Shown piece by piece: positions 8,413-16,728 of a stretch of 64,000 nucleotides of DNA. The notes under the pieces are model-generated. The model ran no database searches. It was not told the DNA's origin and was given only the letters and a program-made list of their open reading frames with translations. Position 1 is the first letter of the stretch; each line of letters begins with the position of its first letter. Source of the DNA: an uncultured Tenacibaculum sp. (GTDB taxonomy: Bacteria; Bacteroidota; Bacteroidia; Flavobacteriales; Flavobacteriaceae); contig CANMWK010000003.1 of the NCBI GenBank assembly GCA_947501615.1, positions 124,001-188,000 on the forward strand, in the 5' to 3' direction. Both the position numbers and the translations under genes were made by a program.

Positions 8413-9030
8413 TTATTGATGAGCTTTTATGTGTTTATGTTTTTTATATCCTAATATAAGTCCAGAAATACCAGTTATAAATAAAGCCAAAATCATAAGT
8501 ATAATAGATGTTTTGCTATCCCCAAATACCTTAACACATGACATAATGAAAATAAACGAAACACCTATTATAATCCATAAATTATCAGATTCTACTCGCT
8601 TAATTGTACTATAAGTGGGTTGTTTATTGATAATTATTTTTAGCGTGTCCCAATCCCATACCAATAATAAGATATTAGCACACAACATTAGTCCAGTAAT
8701 AATATGTGTCTGATGAAAATCATAAGAAATAGTAACGACAAATATGTTAGCAATTATAGGTAGAAATACTAAGGCACCTAATTTAGAGTAACGTTGTGTA
8801 ACTAGTAACAATCCAGCTATTAATTGACCCCATCCAAGAAAGTTCCAATATAAACCAGATTGGTATAAAGTTTCAAAGAAATGCCATGCACTATTTATTG
8901 GGTTATCTGCTCCGCTTTCTCTGGTAAATCGATGTCCTTTTATTTTTGGAATACTAGGAAGTATAAAGGCTAATCCTATCAAATACCTTAAGTATATGAT
9001 ACACAATTGAGGTAGAATTTTATTTTTCAT
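8413..9030 (-). CDS. DoxX-like integral membrane protein
   Basis: The 205-aa protein has about four to five membrane helices. Conserved stretches are YLRYLIGLAFILPSIPKI, WHFFETLYQSGLYWNFLGWG and YSKLGALVFLPIIANI. This resembles DoxX/DoxD-like and related small membrane proteins, whose biochemical role is mostly unknown. The histidine- and tryptophan-rich loop after helix 1 is shared with the adjacent damaged paralogue, so the pair arose by tandem duplication. The start at ATG 9030 gives the expected short N-terminal tail before helix 1. The intact and broken copies are 8 bp apart on the same strand. Confidence 0.7.
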   Translation of the reverse strand: MKNKILPQLCIIYLRYLIGLAFILPSIPKIKGHRFTRESGADNPINSAWHFFETLYQSGLYWNFLGWGQLIAGLLLVTQRYSKLGALVFLPIIANIFVVTISYDFHQTHIITGLMLCANILLLVWDWDTLKIIINKQPTYSTIKRVESDNLWIIIGVSFIFIMSCVKVFGDSKTSIILMILALFITGISGLILGYKKHKHIKAHQ

Positions 9031-9225
9031 CTCACTAAAATTTAAACTTGGTTACTTAACAGCAGAGACGACAACTTCTATTTTTTGTTACAAAAAAATA
9101 TTTTAGAATAAAATTTTTAATCGCAAGGTGATTGCTAAGGGTTTAATTCTTTAAAATTATTGTAAAGGAAATTCACTATTTCTACAAAACTAACATATGT
9201 AAATACGTTAATTGATGATGATATG

Positions 9226-9270
9226 GAGGCTGAATTATTTGTTTTTTAACTTAGAATTCAGCCTCGCTTT
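9226..9270 (+). terminator. hairpin with T run (plus-strand terminator or 3' structure of the GNAT gene)
   Basis: GAGGCTGAATT (9226-9236) pairs perfectly with AATTCAGCCTC (9255-9265), followed on the plus strand by GCTTTTT. No plus-strand gene precedes it. On the minus strand it lies just after the GNAT stop but lacks a U run. The AT-rich gap from 9031 to 9225 shows nothing else recognisable. Confidence 0.5.
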
Positions 9271-9816
9271 TTAATTGTACTCAGTATTAGTTATTGTATA
9301 CAATACGCAAGGTGCTATTGTCGGGTATTCTTGCAGCAAAGGATGTTTAAAACTGCTGTGTTTTTTCATTCCAATTTTTTCCATTACTGTAATAGAAGCT
9401 ATATTAATTTCTGGGGCTACAGAAACAATTTCATGCAAATTAAGAACTTCAAAACCATAATGTAAACAACGTTTTGCTCCTTCAGTAGCATAACCATTTC
9501 TCCAAAAATCAGGTAACAAACGCCAACCAATATCAACAGAAGGATTAAAATCGGCTTCATAGGTTTGTAATGAAAGACCTATAAAGCCAATAAACTTTTT
9601 AGTTTCTATTTTTTCAACAGCGAAATAGCAGTATTTGTGCTTTTCGAATTGTTTTTGCATACGATCAATAAAATCTTCACATTGTTTTTCTGATTGTATA
9701 GATGGAAAGTATTTCATGACTTCTTTGTTCGAATTCATTTCAAACAAAAAAGATAAATCGCTTTTTTTCCAATTTCTAAAACCTAGTCTTTTAGAAGTAA
9801 AAATATAAGTATCCAT
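9271..9816 (-). CDS. GNAT family N-acetyltransferase (RimJ/RimL-like)
   Basis: The protein starts MDTYIFTSKRLGFRNWKKSD, the typical opening of RimJ/RimL-type acetyltransferases (Acetyltransf_3), with the common phrase NKEVMKYFP. The acetyl-CoA region is around DIGWRLLPDFWRNGYATEGA, where the usual RxxGxA/G element appears as RNGYATEG. The fold ends with SITVMEKIGM. Substrates in this class range from ribosomal proteins to small amines, so none is assigned. ATG 9816 was chosen: the longer reading needs a TTG, and this start leaves a 4-bp gap after the upstream gene, consistent with a two-gene transcript. Confidence 0.88.
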   Translation of the reverse strand: MDTYIFTSKRLGFRNWKKSDLSFLFEMNSNKEVMKYFPSIQSEKQCEDFIDRMQKQFEKHKYCYFAVEKIETKKFIGFIGLSLQTYEADFNPSVDIGWRLLPDFWRNGYATEGAKRCLHYGFEVLNLHEIVSVAPEINIASITVMEKIGMKKHSSFKHPLLQEYPTIAPCVLYTITNTEYN

Positions 9817-9820
9817 AAAA

Positions 9821-10315
9821 TTATTTAAATAATTCGTTTCCTTTCTCAATGGTATTCTTATTAGTAAAAAAATGTAAACTCCCTTTCACATTTTTTTCAT
9901 TGGCTTTTATAACAGTTGTTTTTTTTGTTTGTAAGTTTATGACTTTAATCCCGTAACTAGTTGTATTCTTTTCGGCTATATATTCTTGATAAACAACATA
10001 TTTATACTTGTCAATTTGAAAGTATAAATACTTTAAGTCCATTGCATCGTTTTTTTTTCCACCACCTCTTAAATAATTAGAGAATTTGAATTTTTTCCAA
10101 GCATTAGTCTTATTTGTAGGATATTCTAATTCAATAGTATCTTTTGAACCAAATCTATATACCAAATATGTTTCGTTTTTATCTTTAGCAATAACAAGCC
10201 TTTTATTATTTTGATTTTCAAAACCAAATATTAATTGTTCGTTTGGATGAAGAAAATTTTGGGCATGAGTTATAAAAGATAGATGGATTACTATAAAAAT
10301 TAAAACTTGTTTCAT
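9821..10315 (-). CDS. Exported protein of unknown function
   Basis: The 164-aa protein opens with a signal peptide (MKQVLIFIVIHLSFITHAQ), so it is probably periplasmic or surface-exposed. The rest is lysine- and tyrosine-rich with beta-strand character (KYLYFQIDKYKYVVYQEYIA) and matches no family I recognise. The first ATG (10315) gives a clean signal peptide; a TTG six codons upstream is the only alternative. It is directly followed by the GNAT gene with a 4-bp gap, so the two are probably co-transcribed. No enzymatic motif is visible. Confidence 0.6.
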   Translation of the reverse strand: MKQVLIFIVIHLSFITHAQNFLHPNEQLIFGFENQNNKRLVIAKDKNETYLVYRFGSKDTIELEYPTNKTNAWKKFKFSNYLRGGGKKNDAMDLKYLYFQIDKYKYVVYQEYIAEKNTTSYGIKVINLQTKKTTVIKANEKNVKGSLHFFTNKNTIEKGNELFK

Positions 10316-10432
10316 CTTCTTAAGAAATTTCAATAACCTTATTTATTACAAATCTACCGTTTATTTTTTGGTGGCATAAAGCAAATTAATAAATTTACAA
10401 ATTAAGGAACCGAACATAATAGTATCTATTTT

Positions 10433-11446
10433 ATGAAAAAAAGTATCACACTAAAAGAATTAGCAAAAATTCTTGAAGTTTCTGTATCTACGGTATCAAA
10501 GGCATTGAACGATAGTTATGAAATAAGTGAATCTACAAAAAAGAAAGTCGAGGAGGCAGCAAAACGATATAATTATAAACCGAATAGAGCAGCTTTAAAT
10601 TTAAAATCTGGAAAAACACATACTATTGGAGTCGTTTTGCCTAGTATTAAAGATTTTTTCTTAGTTAGAGCATTAAGAGGAATAGAAAGTGTTTTAGCTG
10701 ATACAAATTATAATATCATTATTACGGTTACCAATGAGTCGTACGAAAAGGAAGTAAAAGCTGTAGAAACTCTTGCCAATGGTTTAGTAGATGGTATTAT
10801 AATAGCAGTAACAGAAGAAACACAATTAAAACAAGATTTTAGTCATTTAAGTGATATTTCAGATGCTATTGATTTAATTATGTTTGATAGAGTTGACAAT
10901 TCTGTAAAGTGTGATAAAGTATTAGTGAATGATTTTGAAGCTGTACAGAAAGCAGTACGGCATTTAAAATTTAAAGGGGCTACTAGTATTGCTTTAGCTT
11001 CCTCAAATAAAAATTTAAGTGATGAGAATGCTCGTTTATTAGGCTATTTAGAAGCGATTAAAGATGAACAAGAACCTATTATTGTAAAAGGTAATGAAAT
11101 GTATATTGAAAACGAATTTCATGTTTTGTTTGATGAAGAACAAGTAGACGGAATTATCGCATTGGATGAAGAAGCATCTTTAGCAGCTTTTAGAATTGCT
11201 AGTAAAAGAGATTTATTGGAAGAAAGAAAGTTATTGATGATAGGATATGCAGGAACAAAAATCTCTGAACATTTAAAACCAAGTTTAAGTACTGTAGATC
11301 AGCATGGAAAAAGGCTAGGAAGAACTACAGCAAAACAATTATTAGATCGATTAAATAAAAAAGAAACAAAGGCAGATAAAGTAACAGTAATATACTCTTC
11401 TTTATGTGAAAGAGCAACGACACAAACAATTATAAATCCTCTGTAA
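10433..11446 (+). CDS. LacI-family transcriptional regulator
   Basis: The N-terminal helix-turn-helix reads TLKELAKILEVSVSTVSKAL, followed by the hinge KPNRAALNLKSGKTHTIGVV. The remaining roughly 270 residues form a periplasmic-binding-protein-like sugar sensor domain (Peripla_BP), with GVVLPSIKDFF, VDGIIIAV and DGIIALDEEAS. At 337 aa it is complete. Members repress or activate sugar-use genes in response to a ligand, but no carbohydrate gene lies nearby, so the regulon is unknown. Its 3' end overlaps the convergent DinB-like gene by 17 bp. The start at ATG 10433 places the helix-turn-helix at the usual position. Confidence 0.93.
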   Translation: MKKSITLKELAKILEVSVSTVSKALNDSYEISESTKKKVEEAAKRYNYKPNRAALNLKSGKTHTIGVVLPSIKDFFLVRALRGIESVLADTNYNIIITVTNESYEKEVKAVETLANGLVDGIIIAVTEETQLKQDFSHLSDISDAIDLIMFDRVDNSVKCDKVLVNDFEAVQKAVRHLKFKGATSIALASSNKNLSDENARLLGYLEAIKDEQEPIIVKGNEMYIENEFHVLFDEEQVDGIIALDEEASLAAFRIASKRDLLEERKLLMIGYAGTKISEHLKPSLSTVDQHGKRLGRTTAKQLLDRLNKKETKADKVTVIYSSLCERATTQTIINPL

Positions 11447-11984
11447 AGTGTTTTTTAATTTTCTCTTTAGAAAATTTTTCTTGATTATATGATTTTGAGT
11501 TTCCTTTGGGAATAGATAACGATTGCCATTTTTCATTAGTTAGCATTTTTCCTAAAAATACAATTTGTCCTGTATGATATGAATAATGACATAACTGACG
11601 GTTAATTGCTTCTGTTACAGTATGACCATGATTTCTGATATAAATAATTTTATCTAGATCATTTTCTGTAAGTGGATTGATAGCATTAAATAAACAATTC
11701 CAACCTTGTTCCCAATAATCAATTACTTCTTTTTTAGTTGTGAATGAATTTTCAAATTCTTGATCTCTATTACGCCATTCTTTTTCACCATCTTCAAATA
11801 AAAAGTTTGTCCAACGAGATAACATATTACCTGCTATATGTTTTACAATAATAGCTATTGAATTACTTTCTTCATTAAACACATAAAATAGTTGTTTTTC
11901 AGAAAGTTGATGAAATGTTTTATCTCCTAAACTTTTGTAGTATTGAAACTGTTTTATAATACTATTAAGGTATGAATTAGACAT
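11430..11984 (-). CDS. DinB-superfamily protein, DUF1572-like
   Basis: The 184-aa protein has IAIIVKHIAGNMLSRWTNFL near residue 50 and the late motif QLCHYSYHTGQIVFLGKM. Together these supply the three histidines of the DinB/DUF1572 four-helix metal-binding fold. Function is unknown; the superfamily includes thiol-dependent transferases. ATG 11984 directly abuts the T tract of the msrB terminator, so the start codon begins where terminated transcripts would end, and expression may rely on read-through. Its 3' end overlaps the LacI-type gene on the opposite strand. It is unlike the DinB-like protein at 1638-2165 apart from the histidine layout. Confidence 0.78.
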   Translation of the reverse strand: MSNSYLNSIIKQFQYYKSLGDKTFHQLSEKQLFYVFNEESNSIAIIVKHIAGNMLSRWTNFLFEDGEKEWRNRDQEFENSFTTKKEVIDYWEQGWNCLFNAINPLTENDLDKIIYIRNHGHTVTEAINRQLCHYSYHTGQIVFLGKMLTNEKWQSLSIPKGNSKSYNQEKFSKEKIKKHFTEDL

Positions 11985-12012
11985 AAAAAAAGAGTTGATG
12001 ATTTCAACTCTT
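11985..12012 (-). terminator. terminator downstream of msrB
   Basis: On the minus strand AAGAGTTGA pairs with TCAACTCTT (12004-12012 with 11990-11998), followed by a T run that ends one base before the ATG of the next gene. The stem is nine perfect pairs. Confidence 0.75.
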
Positions 12013-12020
12013 AAGTTACA

Positions 12021-12506
12021 TTAATTTTTTGAAGGAATAAATTTTAAAGCTACACCATTAATACAATCTCGTATACCTGTTGTTTCCCTAGGTCCATCAT
12101 TAAAACGATGCCCTAAATGTCCACCACAGTTATTACATTTTAATTCTGTTCTTGCATAGCCAATTTTATAGTCAACATCAGTTTCTACATTTTTCTCTAT
12201 AGCTTTATCAAAAGATGGCCAACCTGTACCAGAGTTAAATTTTCGTTCCGATTTATACAAAGGAGTTTCACAACCTGCACATACAAAAGTCCCTTTTGCT
12301 TTAGCATAAGTAAATTCGCTAGTATTTGGTCTTTCTGTACCAGCCTCTCTCAACACATAATATTGCATTGGAGTTAATGCTTTTTTCCATTCCTCAGTTG
12401 TTTTTTCAACATTGTATTTTTTTGTATTGGCTTTTTTGTTTTTCTGAGCAATAGACTCACAAGAAATTAAAGCGGCAATAGCAAACAAAACTAAAATTTT
12501 CTTCAT
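12021..12506 (-). CDS. msrB: MsrB, peptide-methionine (R)-S-oxide reductase (lipoprotein form)
   Basis: The enzyme reduces methionine-R-sulfoxide in oxidised proteins. The zinc site is two CxxC pairs, Cys76/Cys79 (CAGCETPLY) and Cys124/Cys127 (CNNCGGHLGHRFNDGP). The substrate-binding region is NSGTGWPSFD. The catalytic cysteine is Cys148 in GIRDCINGVALKF; in most homologues the residue before it is Tyr, here Asp. The N-terminus MKKILVLFAIAALISCES carries a lipobox (ALISC), so the enzyme is probably exported and lipid-anchored, repairing envelope proteins. At 161 aa it is complete. It begins 2 bp after the upstream hydrolase gene ends, implying co-transcription, and a terminator follows. Confidence 0.95.
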   Translation of the reverse strand: MKKILVLFAIAALISCESIAQKNKKANTKKYNVEKTTEEWKKALTPMQYYVLREAGTERPNTSEFTYAKAKGTFVCAGCETPLYKSERKFNSGTGWPSFDKAIEKNVETDVDYKIGYARTELKCNNCGGHLGHRFNDGPRETTGIRDCINGVALKFIPSKN

Positions 12507-12508
12507 GT

Positions 12509-13375
12509 TTAAGAAATTATAAATTCAACAATCCTATTCATGGTTTCTTTATCACGTAAAATTTTAGTGTGTCCTAAACCTTGTGTGATTAAAACAGAAC
12601 CATGTTGTAAATTTTGACGAATACTATAGGCACAACTTACAGCCACATCACCATCAAGAGAATCATGAACAACTAATGCAGGAATATCTAAAGTTTTAGC
12701 AGTCTCAGAACTAGCATTTAAATCTATATCTCTGTTTAATTTATTATCATAATGTTGTTTCATTTTCTTAGCTATTTTTGGTTTTAATGTAAGGTTATTA
12801 GTAAAATTTAAAAGAATTTCACTAATAGTATCTCCAGATCCAATAGATACGATTTTATTGGTTTTGAAACCATCAGCATAAGCAGAATATAAAGACATGC
12901 CACCTAAAGAATGTCCTATCGCAGCGTCAAAAGGGCCATGTGCTTTATTAACAGCATGAATAGCTTCAATAAATTCAGGCATTAATGTTGTTTTTCCTTC
13001 AGAATTTCCATGTGCTGGTGCATCAAAAGAAACAACCATGTATCCTTTTTCAAGTAATTTATCTGCAACCATAAATAATTGTGTACTTCTACCACACCAA
13101 CCATGTACTAATAATACTTTTTTTGGAGAATATCCATAAGTTAAAACATCAATCTCTTTGTTAATTTCCTCTATTTTTAGTCTGCTTTTTTGAGCACTCT
13201 TCCACATTGTTTTTTCTCTTTCAGGTAGTGCGAATTTTATCGGAGTTGAAAATAATTTTAGAGAAAATTTAGTAGCTAAACTTGGAGAAACAAATTGAAT
13301 AAGTCTACTTAATTTTTTTATTTTCTTAGGAATAGGCATACTTTGTACCAAATCTCTATGCTCAGTTACGACCAT
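12509..13375 (-). CDS. Alpha/beta hydrolase
   Basis: The protein has a serine hydrolase fold, with the oxyanion segment LLVHGWCGRSTQ, the strand SFDAPAHGNSEGK and the nucleophile elbow GHSLGG (Ser156). An acidic residue falls near VVHDSLDGDVAV and the closing His in GLGHTKILRD. At 288 aa it is a typical cytoplasmic single-domain hydrolase without a signal peptide. The substrate cannot be deduced. ATG 13375 is the first start; Met13 (MPIPKKIKKL) is also plausible because homologues often begin near there. It is the first gene of a pair with msrB. Confidence 0.88.
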   Translation of the reverse strand: MVVTEHRDLVQSMPIPKKIKKLSRLIQFVSPSLATKFSLKLFSTPIKFALPEREKTMWKSAQKSRLKIEEINKEIDVLTYGYSPKKVLLVHGWCGRSTQLFMVADKLLEKGYMVVSFDAPAHGNSEGKTTLMPEFIEAIHAVNKAHGPFDAAIGHSLGGMSLYSAYADGFKTNKIVSIGSGDTISEILLNFTNNLTLKPKIAKKMKQHYDNKLNRDIDLNASSETAKTLDIPALVVHDSLDGDVAVSCAYSIRQNLQHGSVLITQGLGHTKILRDKETMNRIVEFIIS

Positions 13376-13459
13376 GACAAAAAGGATTAATTTTTATGGT
13401 AAAGATAGAATTTGTATTTTTAATTTCATAAAAGTGACTTTTACTTAAAAAAGGAGTCC

Positions 13460-13467
13460 TATTTTTG
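13460..13467 (+). promoter_or_regulatory. -7 promoter element for the M48 protease gene
   Basis: TATTTTTG matches the Bacteroidota -7 consensus TAnnTTTG and lies 27 bp upstream of the ATG. No clear -33 TTG is seen at the expected distance. Confidence 0.45.
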
Positions 13468-13494
13468 TAGAAAACAATAAAAAATCAAGAAGAA

Positions 13495-14316
13495 ATGAGG
13501 AGAATATTAGCTTTAATAGCAGTGATAGCATTATTCATTCAATGTGAAACTGTGCCTATAACAGGTAGACAAAGAGTAAACTTTGTAAGTGATGCCCAGG
13601 TATTACCCATGAGTTTTCAACAGTATAACGGTTTTTTAAAAGAGAATAGTAGTAAGGTGATTAATAATACCTCACAATCTAGAGAATTAAAAACTATTGG
13701 TAAAAATATAGCTAGTGCCGTAGATCGTTTTATGCGTGCAAATGGTATGACTAAAGAAGCTAATTCGTACAAATGGGAGTTTAACTTAATTAACGATAAC
13801 ACGATAAACGCATGGTGTATGCCAGGTGGTAAAGTAGTTTTTTACACAGGGATACTACCTATTTGTGCAAACTCTAATGGTATTGCGGCAGTAATGGGAC
13901 ACGAAGTAGCGCATGCTTTTGCAAAACATGGACAAGAAAGAATGTCTTCTGCACAAATGCAACAATTAGGAGGGTTAGCAGTAGCTTTAGGAACAGCTAA
14001 TAGCAAGCAACGTAATTTATGGAATATGGCGTATGGAGTTGGTTCTCAGTTAGGAATGTTAAAATTTAGCAGAACACATGAAACGGAAGCAGATAAATTA
14101 GGTTTAGTTTTTATGATTATGGCTGGATATAGAGGAGAAGAGGCTGTTAATGTTTGGGTGCGTATGAGTGAAAATGCAGCTAAGAGTGGGAGGAAAGCAC
14201 CTCCAGAATTTTTAAGTACACACCCTCATAATGCAACTAGAATTGCTGACCTTAAAAATTATTTACCAACAGCAAAACAATTAGCAGCAAAGTTTAATGC
14301 GCAAACAAAAAAGTAG
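13495..14316 (+). CDS. M48-family metallopeptidase lipoprotein (Oma1/BepA-like)
   Basis: This exported zinc peptidase has HExxH at His136-Glu137-His140 in VMGHEVAHAFAKHG and the third ligand Glu198 in RTHETEADKLGL. Both are hallmarks of peptidase family M48. The N-terminus MRRILALIAVIALFIQCETV contains a lipobox ending at Cys17, followed by VPITGRQRV, a phrase common in this lipoprotein group. The preceding AWCMPGGKVVFYTGIL is also conserved. The probable role is quality control of envelope proteins, by analogy with BepA/LoiP. The 273-aa length is normal and no TPR domain is present. A terminator follows at 14356. Confidence 0.93.
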   Translation: MRRILALIAVIALFIQCETVPITGRQRVNFVSDAQVLPMSFQQYNGFLKENSSKVINNTSQSRELKTIGKNIASAVDRFMRANGMTKEANSYKWEFNLINDNTINAWCMPGGKVVFYTGILPICANSNGIAAVMGHEVAHAFAKHGQERMSSAQMQQLGGLAVALGTANSKQRNLWNMAYGVGSQLGMLKFSRTHETEADKLGLVFMIMAGYRGEEAVNVWVRMSENAAKSGRKAPPEFLSTHPHNATRIADLKNYLPTAKQLAAKFNAQTKK

Positions 14317-14355
14317 GAGTTAAAAAATAACAAGATACTTTTTAAGTATATTGCA

Positions 14356-14384
14356 AACCGTTCTAGTAAAGAGCGGTTTTTTTA
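14356..14384 (+). terminator. terminator after the M48 gene
   Basis: AACCGTTCT (14356-14364) pairs with AGAGCGGTT (14370-14378) through a short AGTAA loop with one G-T pair, followed by a run of seven T. Confidence 0.8.
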
Positions 14385-14396
14385 ATTTTTACAACT

Positions 14397-15704
14397 ATGC
14401 AAACAATAGAAGATAATTCGAAAGTAGTTAAGGCTTGGACTTTTTATGATTGGGCTAATTCAGTGTATTCTTTAGTGATAAGTACAGCTATTTTTCCGAT
14501 GTATTATGATGCAATTACAGAAGGGCAATTCGTTTCTTTTTTAGGAATTACTTGGGAACATCCTAATTCATTATATACATATGCACTTTCGTTTTCTTTC
14601 TTAATTGTTGCAATTATATCTCCAATATTATCTGGTATAGCAGATTATAGGGGAAATAAAAAGAGCTTTATGAAATTCTTTTGCTGGTTAGGTAGTTTAT
14701 CTGTAATGAGTTTATTTTTCTTTAGTGGAATAACAACTACATGGGTAGGTATTATAGCTAGTATTTTAGCTAGTGTAGGTTTTTGGGGAAGCATTGTTTT
14801 TTATAATGCGTATTTGCCAGAAATTGCTCCTCCAGAAGATCATGATAGAGTTAGTGCTAGAGGATTTATTAATGGATACATAGGGTCAATTATATTACTA
14901 CTGTTATGTTTATCATTAACAATATTTCATGATTTTTTTGGAATTACTGAGGCTATGGCACCCCGATTATCTTTCATTGCAGTAGGGATTTGGTGGTTAG
15001 GTTTTGCGCAGTTTACTTTTAAAAGGCTACCAAAAGATAAAGTAATTCCTAAAAGTCAACTTGAAGAAGGGTATTTGTGGAAAGGTTTTCAAGAATTGAA
15101 AAAAGTATTGAAAGAAGTACGACGTGAACATCCAGTTTTAAAACAATTCTTAATAGCTTTCTTTTTAATTAGTGTAGGTGTACAAACGATTATTTTAACA
15201 GCAACTTTATTTGGTACAGCTGAACTAGAATTAGGAAAAATTAACCTTATAGGTACCATACTTGTTATTCAGGTTTTGGCCATCTTTGGGGCTTTTATTT
15301 TTTCGAGAATTTCGGAACGATATGGTAATGTAAAAGCATTAACAATTACTATTGTAATTTGGATGTTTGTTTGTTTTGGAGCATTTATGTTGCATAAAGA
15401 CCTAGACCACATTTTAGTATACTTTTACATTTTAGGCGGAGTGTTAGGTTTAGTATTAGGTGCCATACAATCGTTAGCGCGTTCAACCTATTCAAAGTTA
15501 TTACCCGAAACGGAAGATCATACCACTTTTTTTAGTTTTTTCGATGTTACTGAAAAAATAGCTATTGTTACAGGTACTTTTGTATATGGTTTACTAAACG
15601 CTATTACAAACTCTATGCAATGGAGTGTTTTGTCTTTGGCAATATTTTTCTTAGCGTCTTTATTCGTTTTACTCAAATTGAAAAAGACGAAGTATGTTTC
15701 TTAG
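14397..15704 (+). CDS. MFS transporter, UMF1 family
   Basis: The 435-aa membrane protein has about twelve helices. The opening AWTFYDWANSVYSLVISTAIFP is the signature of the UMF1/Atg22-like branch of the major facilitator superfamily. The loop after helix 2 reads LSGIADYRGNKKSFM, equivalent to the MFS motif A, and a long charged cytoplasmic loop (KDKVIPKSQLEEG) divides the halves. Bacterial members are annotated as general MFS permeases without a proven substrate. It is a single gene, preceded by a terminator and followed by a decayed gene on the other strand. Confidence 0.87.
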   Translation: MQTIEDNSKVVKAWTFYDWANSVYSLVISTAIFPMYYDAITEGQFVSFLGITWEHPNSLYTYALSFSFLIVAIISPILSGIADYRGNKKSFMKFFCWLGSLSVMSLFFFSGITTTWVGIIASILASVGFWGSIVFYNAYLPEIAPPEDHDRVSARGFINGYIGSIILLLLCLSLTIFHDFFGITEAMAPRLSFIAVGIWWLGFAQFTFKRLPKDKVIPKSQLEEGYLWKGFQELKKVLKEVRREHPVLKQFLIAFFLISVGVQTIILTATLFGTAELELGKINLIGTILVIQVLAIFGAFIFSRISERYGNVKALTITIVIWMFVCFGAFMLHKDLDHILVYFYILGGVLGLVLGAIQSLARSTYSKLLPETEDHTTFFSFFDVTEKIAIVTGTFVYGLLNAITNSMQWSVLSLAIFFLASLFVLLKLKKTKYVS

Positions 15705-15720
15705 AAATTAATATATGTAA

Positions 15721-16012
15721 TTACTTATAATCATTCCTAGCATTTATAAGAGCTTTATGACAATAATCACAGATTTCATCAGTAAAGCAGATATAAAATC
15801 CACCTTTTGCAATTCCATATTTCAGAGTAAATTTCTCTCTATCTAAACTTTTAAAAGATTTATTGAGGTAGTCTTTTTCTTCATTAGTTAATACGTCATA
15901 ATATTTAAGTTTAAAGATAGGCCTCAGCACGACTATTTTCTACAATACCAATATCTCCTAATTTTTCTCTGAGCTTTGGATTTTTGTTTAAAATATCAAT
16001 ATAGCTTCTATA
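15721..16012 (-). pseudogene. Decayed gene remnant
   Basis: Two pieces of one protein lie in different frames on the minus strand. The upstream piece (from 16012) reads ...NKNPKLREKLGDIGIVENSRAEAYL and then stops. The downstream piece, in a frame shifted by one near 15925, reads FKLKYYDVLTNEEKDYLNKS and on to the stop at 15721, with CDYCHK near the end. The upstream piece begins right after a stop codon and has no start, so the 5' part is gone. I do not recognise the family. The 3' piece alone could be read as a 69-aa protein from a GTG, but the continuous sense of the upstream piece argues for decay. Confidence 0.55.
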
Positions 16013-16080
16013 CTAATTTATTTACAAGGAGTATTCATAACAACAATATGTTAAAGTTTATTTTCAAATTTTGATAAATA

Positions 16081-16111
16081 AAAAAGAGCTCCACAAAGGA
16101 AGCTCTTTTTA
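16081..16111 (-). terminator. terminator of the TonB receptor operon
   Basis: AAAAAGAGCT (16081-16090) and AGCTCTTTTT (16101-16110) are perfect inverted repeats around a short loop. The hairpin lies just past the stop of the lipoprotein gene. Its symmetrical A/T flanks would let it work in both directions. Confidence 0.8.
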
Positions 16112-16136
16112 TTTGGTTGATTGATTTTTGTATTTC

Positions 16137-16697
16137 TTATTGAATAGTTACATCAAATGTAGTTTCAATATCAGTTTCACCACCAGCATCAGTAGCTGAT
16201 CCATTGTTAGGTTTAGTTGGTTCATGTTTTAAAATAAACGTTAAAGAACCAGTACTAGCTGTTGTTGTTGTTAAAGTAAAGTTTAATCCTACAGGGTTAC
16301 CATTTTCATCAGTATCAGTGTAAGCAAAAGTACCATTAACACCAGTAGCTACGAAAAAGAATTGGTGTTCTTCGTCTTCTTCTTCTATTTCTTCAGTAAT
16401 ATCTTCAGCTGGAGTTTCCGTTTCGTTTAATAATACTATAGAACCAGTGTATGTAGTATTTTCAGCTAAAACAGAACCCATAGTTACTACAGGAGCATTA
16501 GGACCATCCCCATCTAAGTCTCTTGTTTGTAAAGTTACAGCAGTTCCACCACCAACAGGAGTTAAGGTAATTGTCATTGTAGTAATTACTTCTTCTTCAT
16601 TGATAAGGTCTGGAAGTTCAGGCACATCATCATCAGAACATCCAGTAAAAACTAAAGTAGCAATAAATAGAAAAGCTAATAATTTAATTGATTTCAT
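16137..16697 (-). CDS. Exported lipoprotein downstream of a TonB receptor
   Basis: The leader MKSIKLLAFLFIATLVFTGC ends in a lipobox, followed by an acidic linker (SDDDVPELPD). The 186-aa mature part is threonine-rich and beta-stranded, with a highly acidic loop EEIEEEDEEH in the middle. Similar lipoproteins beside TonB receptors in Flavobacteriaceae carry a vague periplasmic-binding-fold name in databases. The acidic, His-containing loop could bind metal, an inference supported by its operon partners. It is the last gene of a three-gene operon, 31 bp after the receptor, and is followed by a terminator. Confidence 0.72.
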   Translation of the reverse strand: MKSIKLLAFLFIATLVFTGCSDDDVPELPDLINEEEVITTMTITLTPVGGGTAVTLQTRDLDGDGPNAPVVTMGSVLAENTTYTGSIVLLNETETPAEDITEEIEEEDEEHQFFFVATGVNGTFAYTDTDENGNPVGLNFTLTTTTASTGSLTFILKHEPTKPNNGSATDAGGETDIETTFDVTIQ

Positions 16698-16728
16698 AAT
16701 TTATAATTGTTTTATTTAAGGTTTATAT

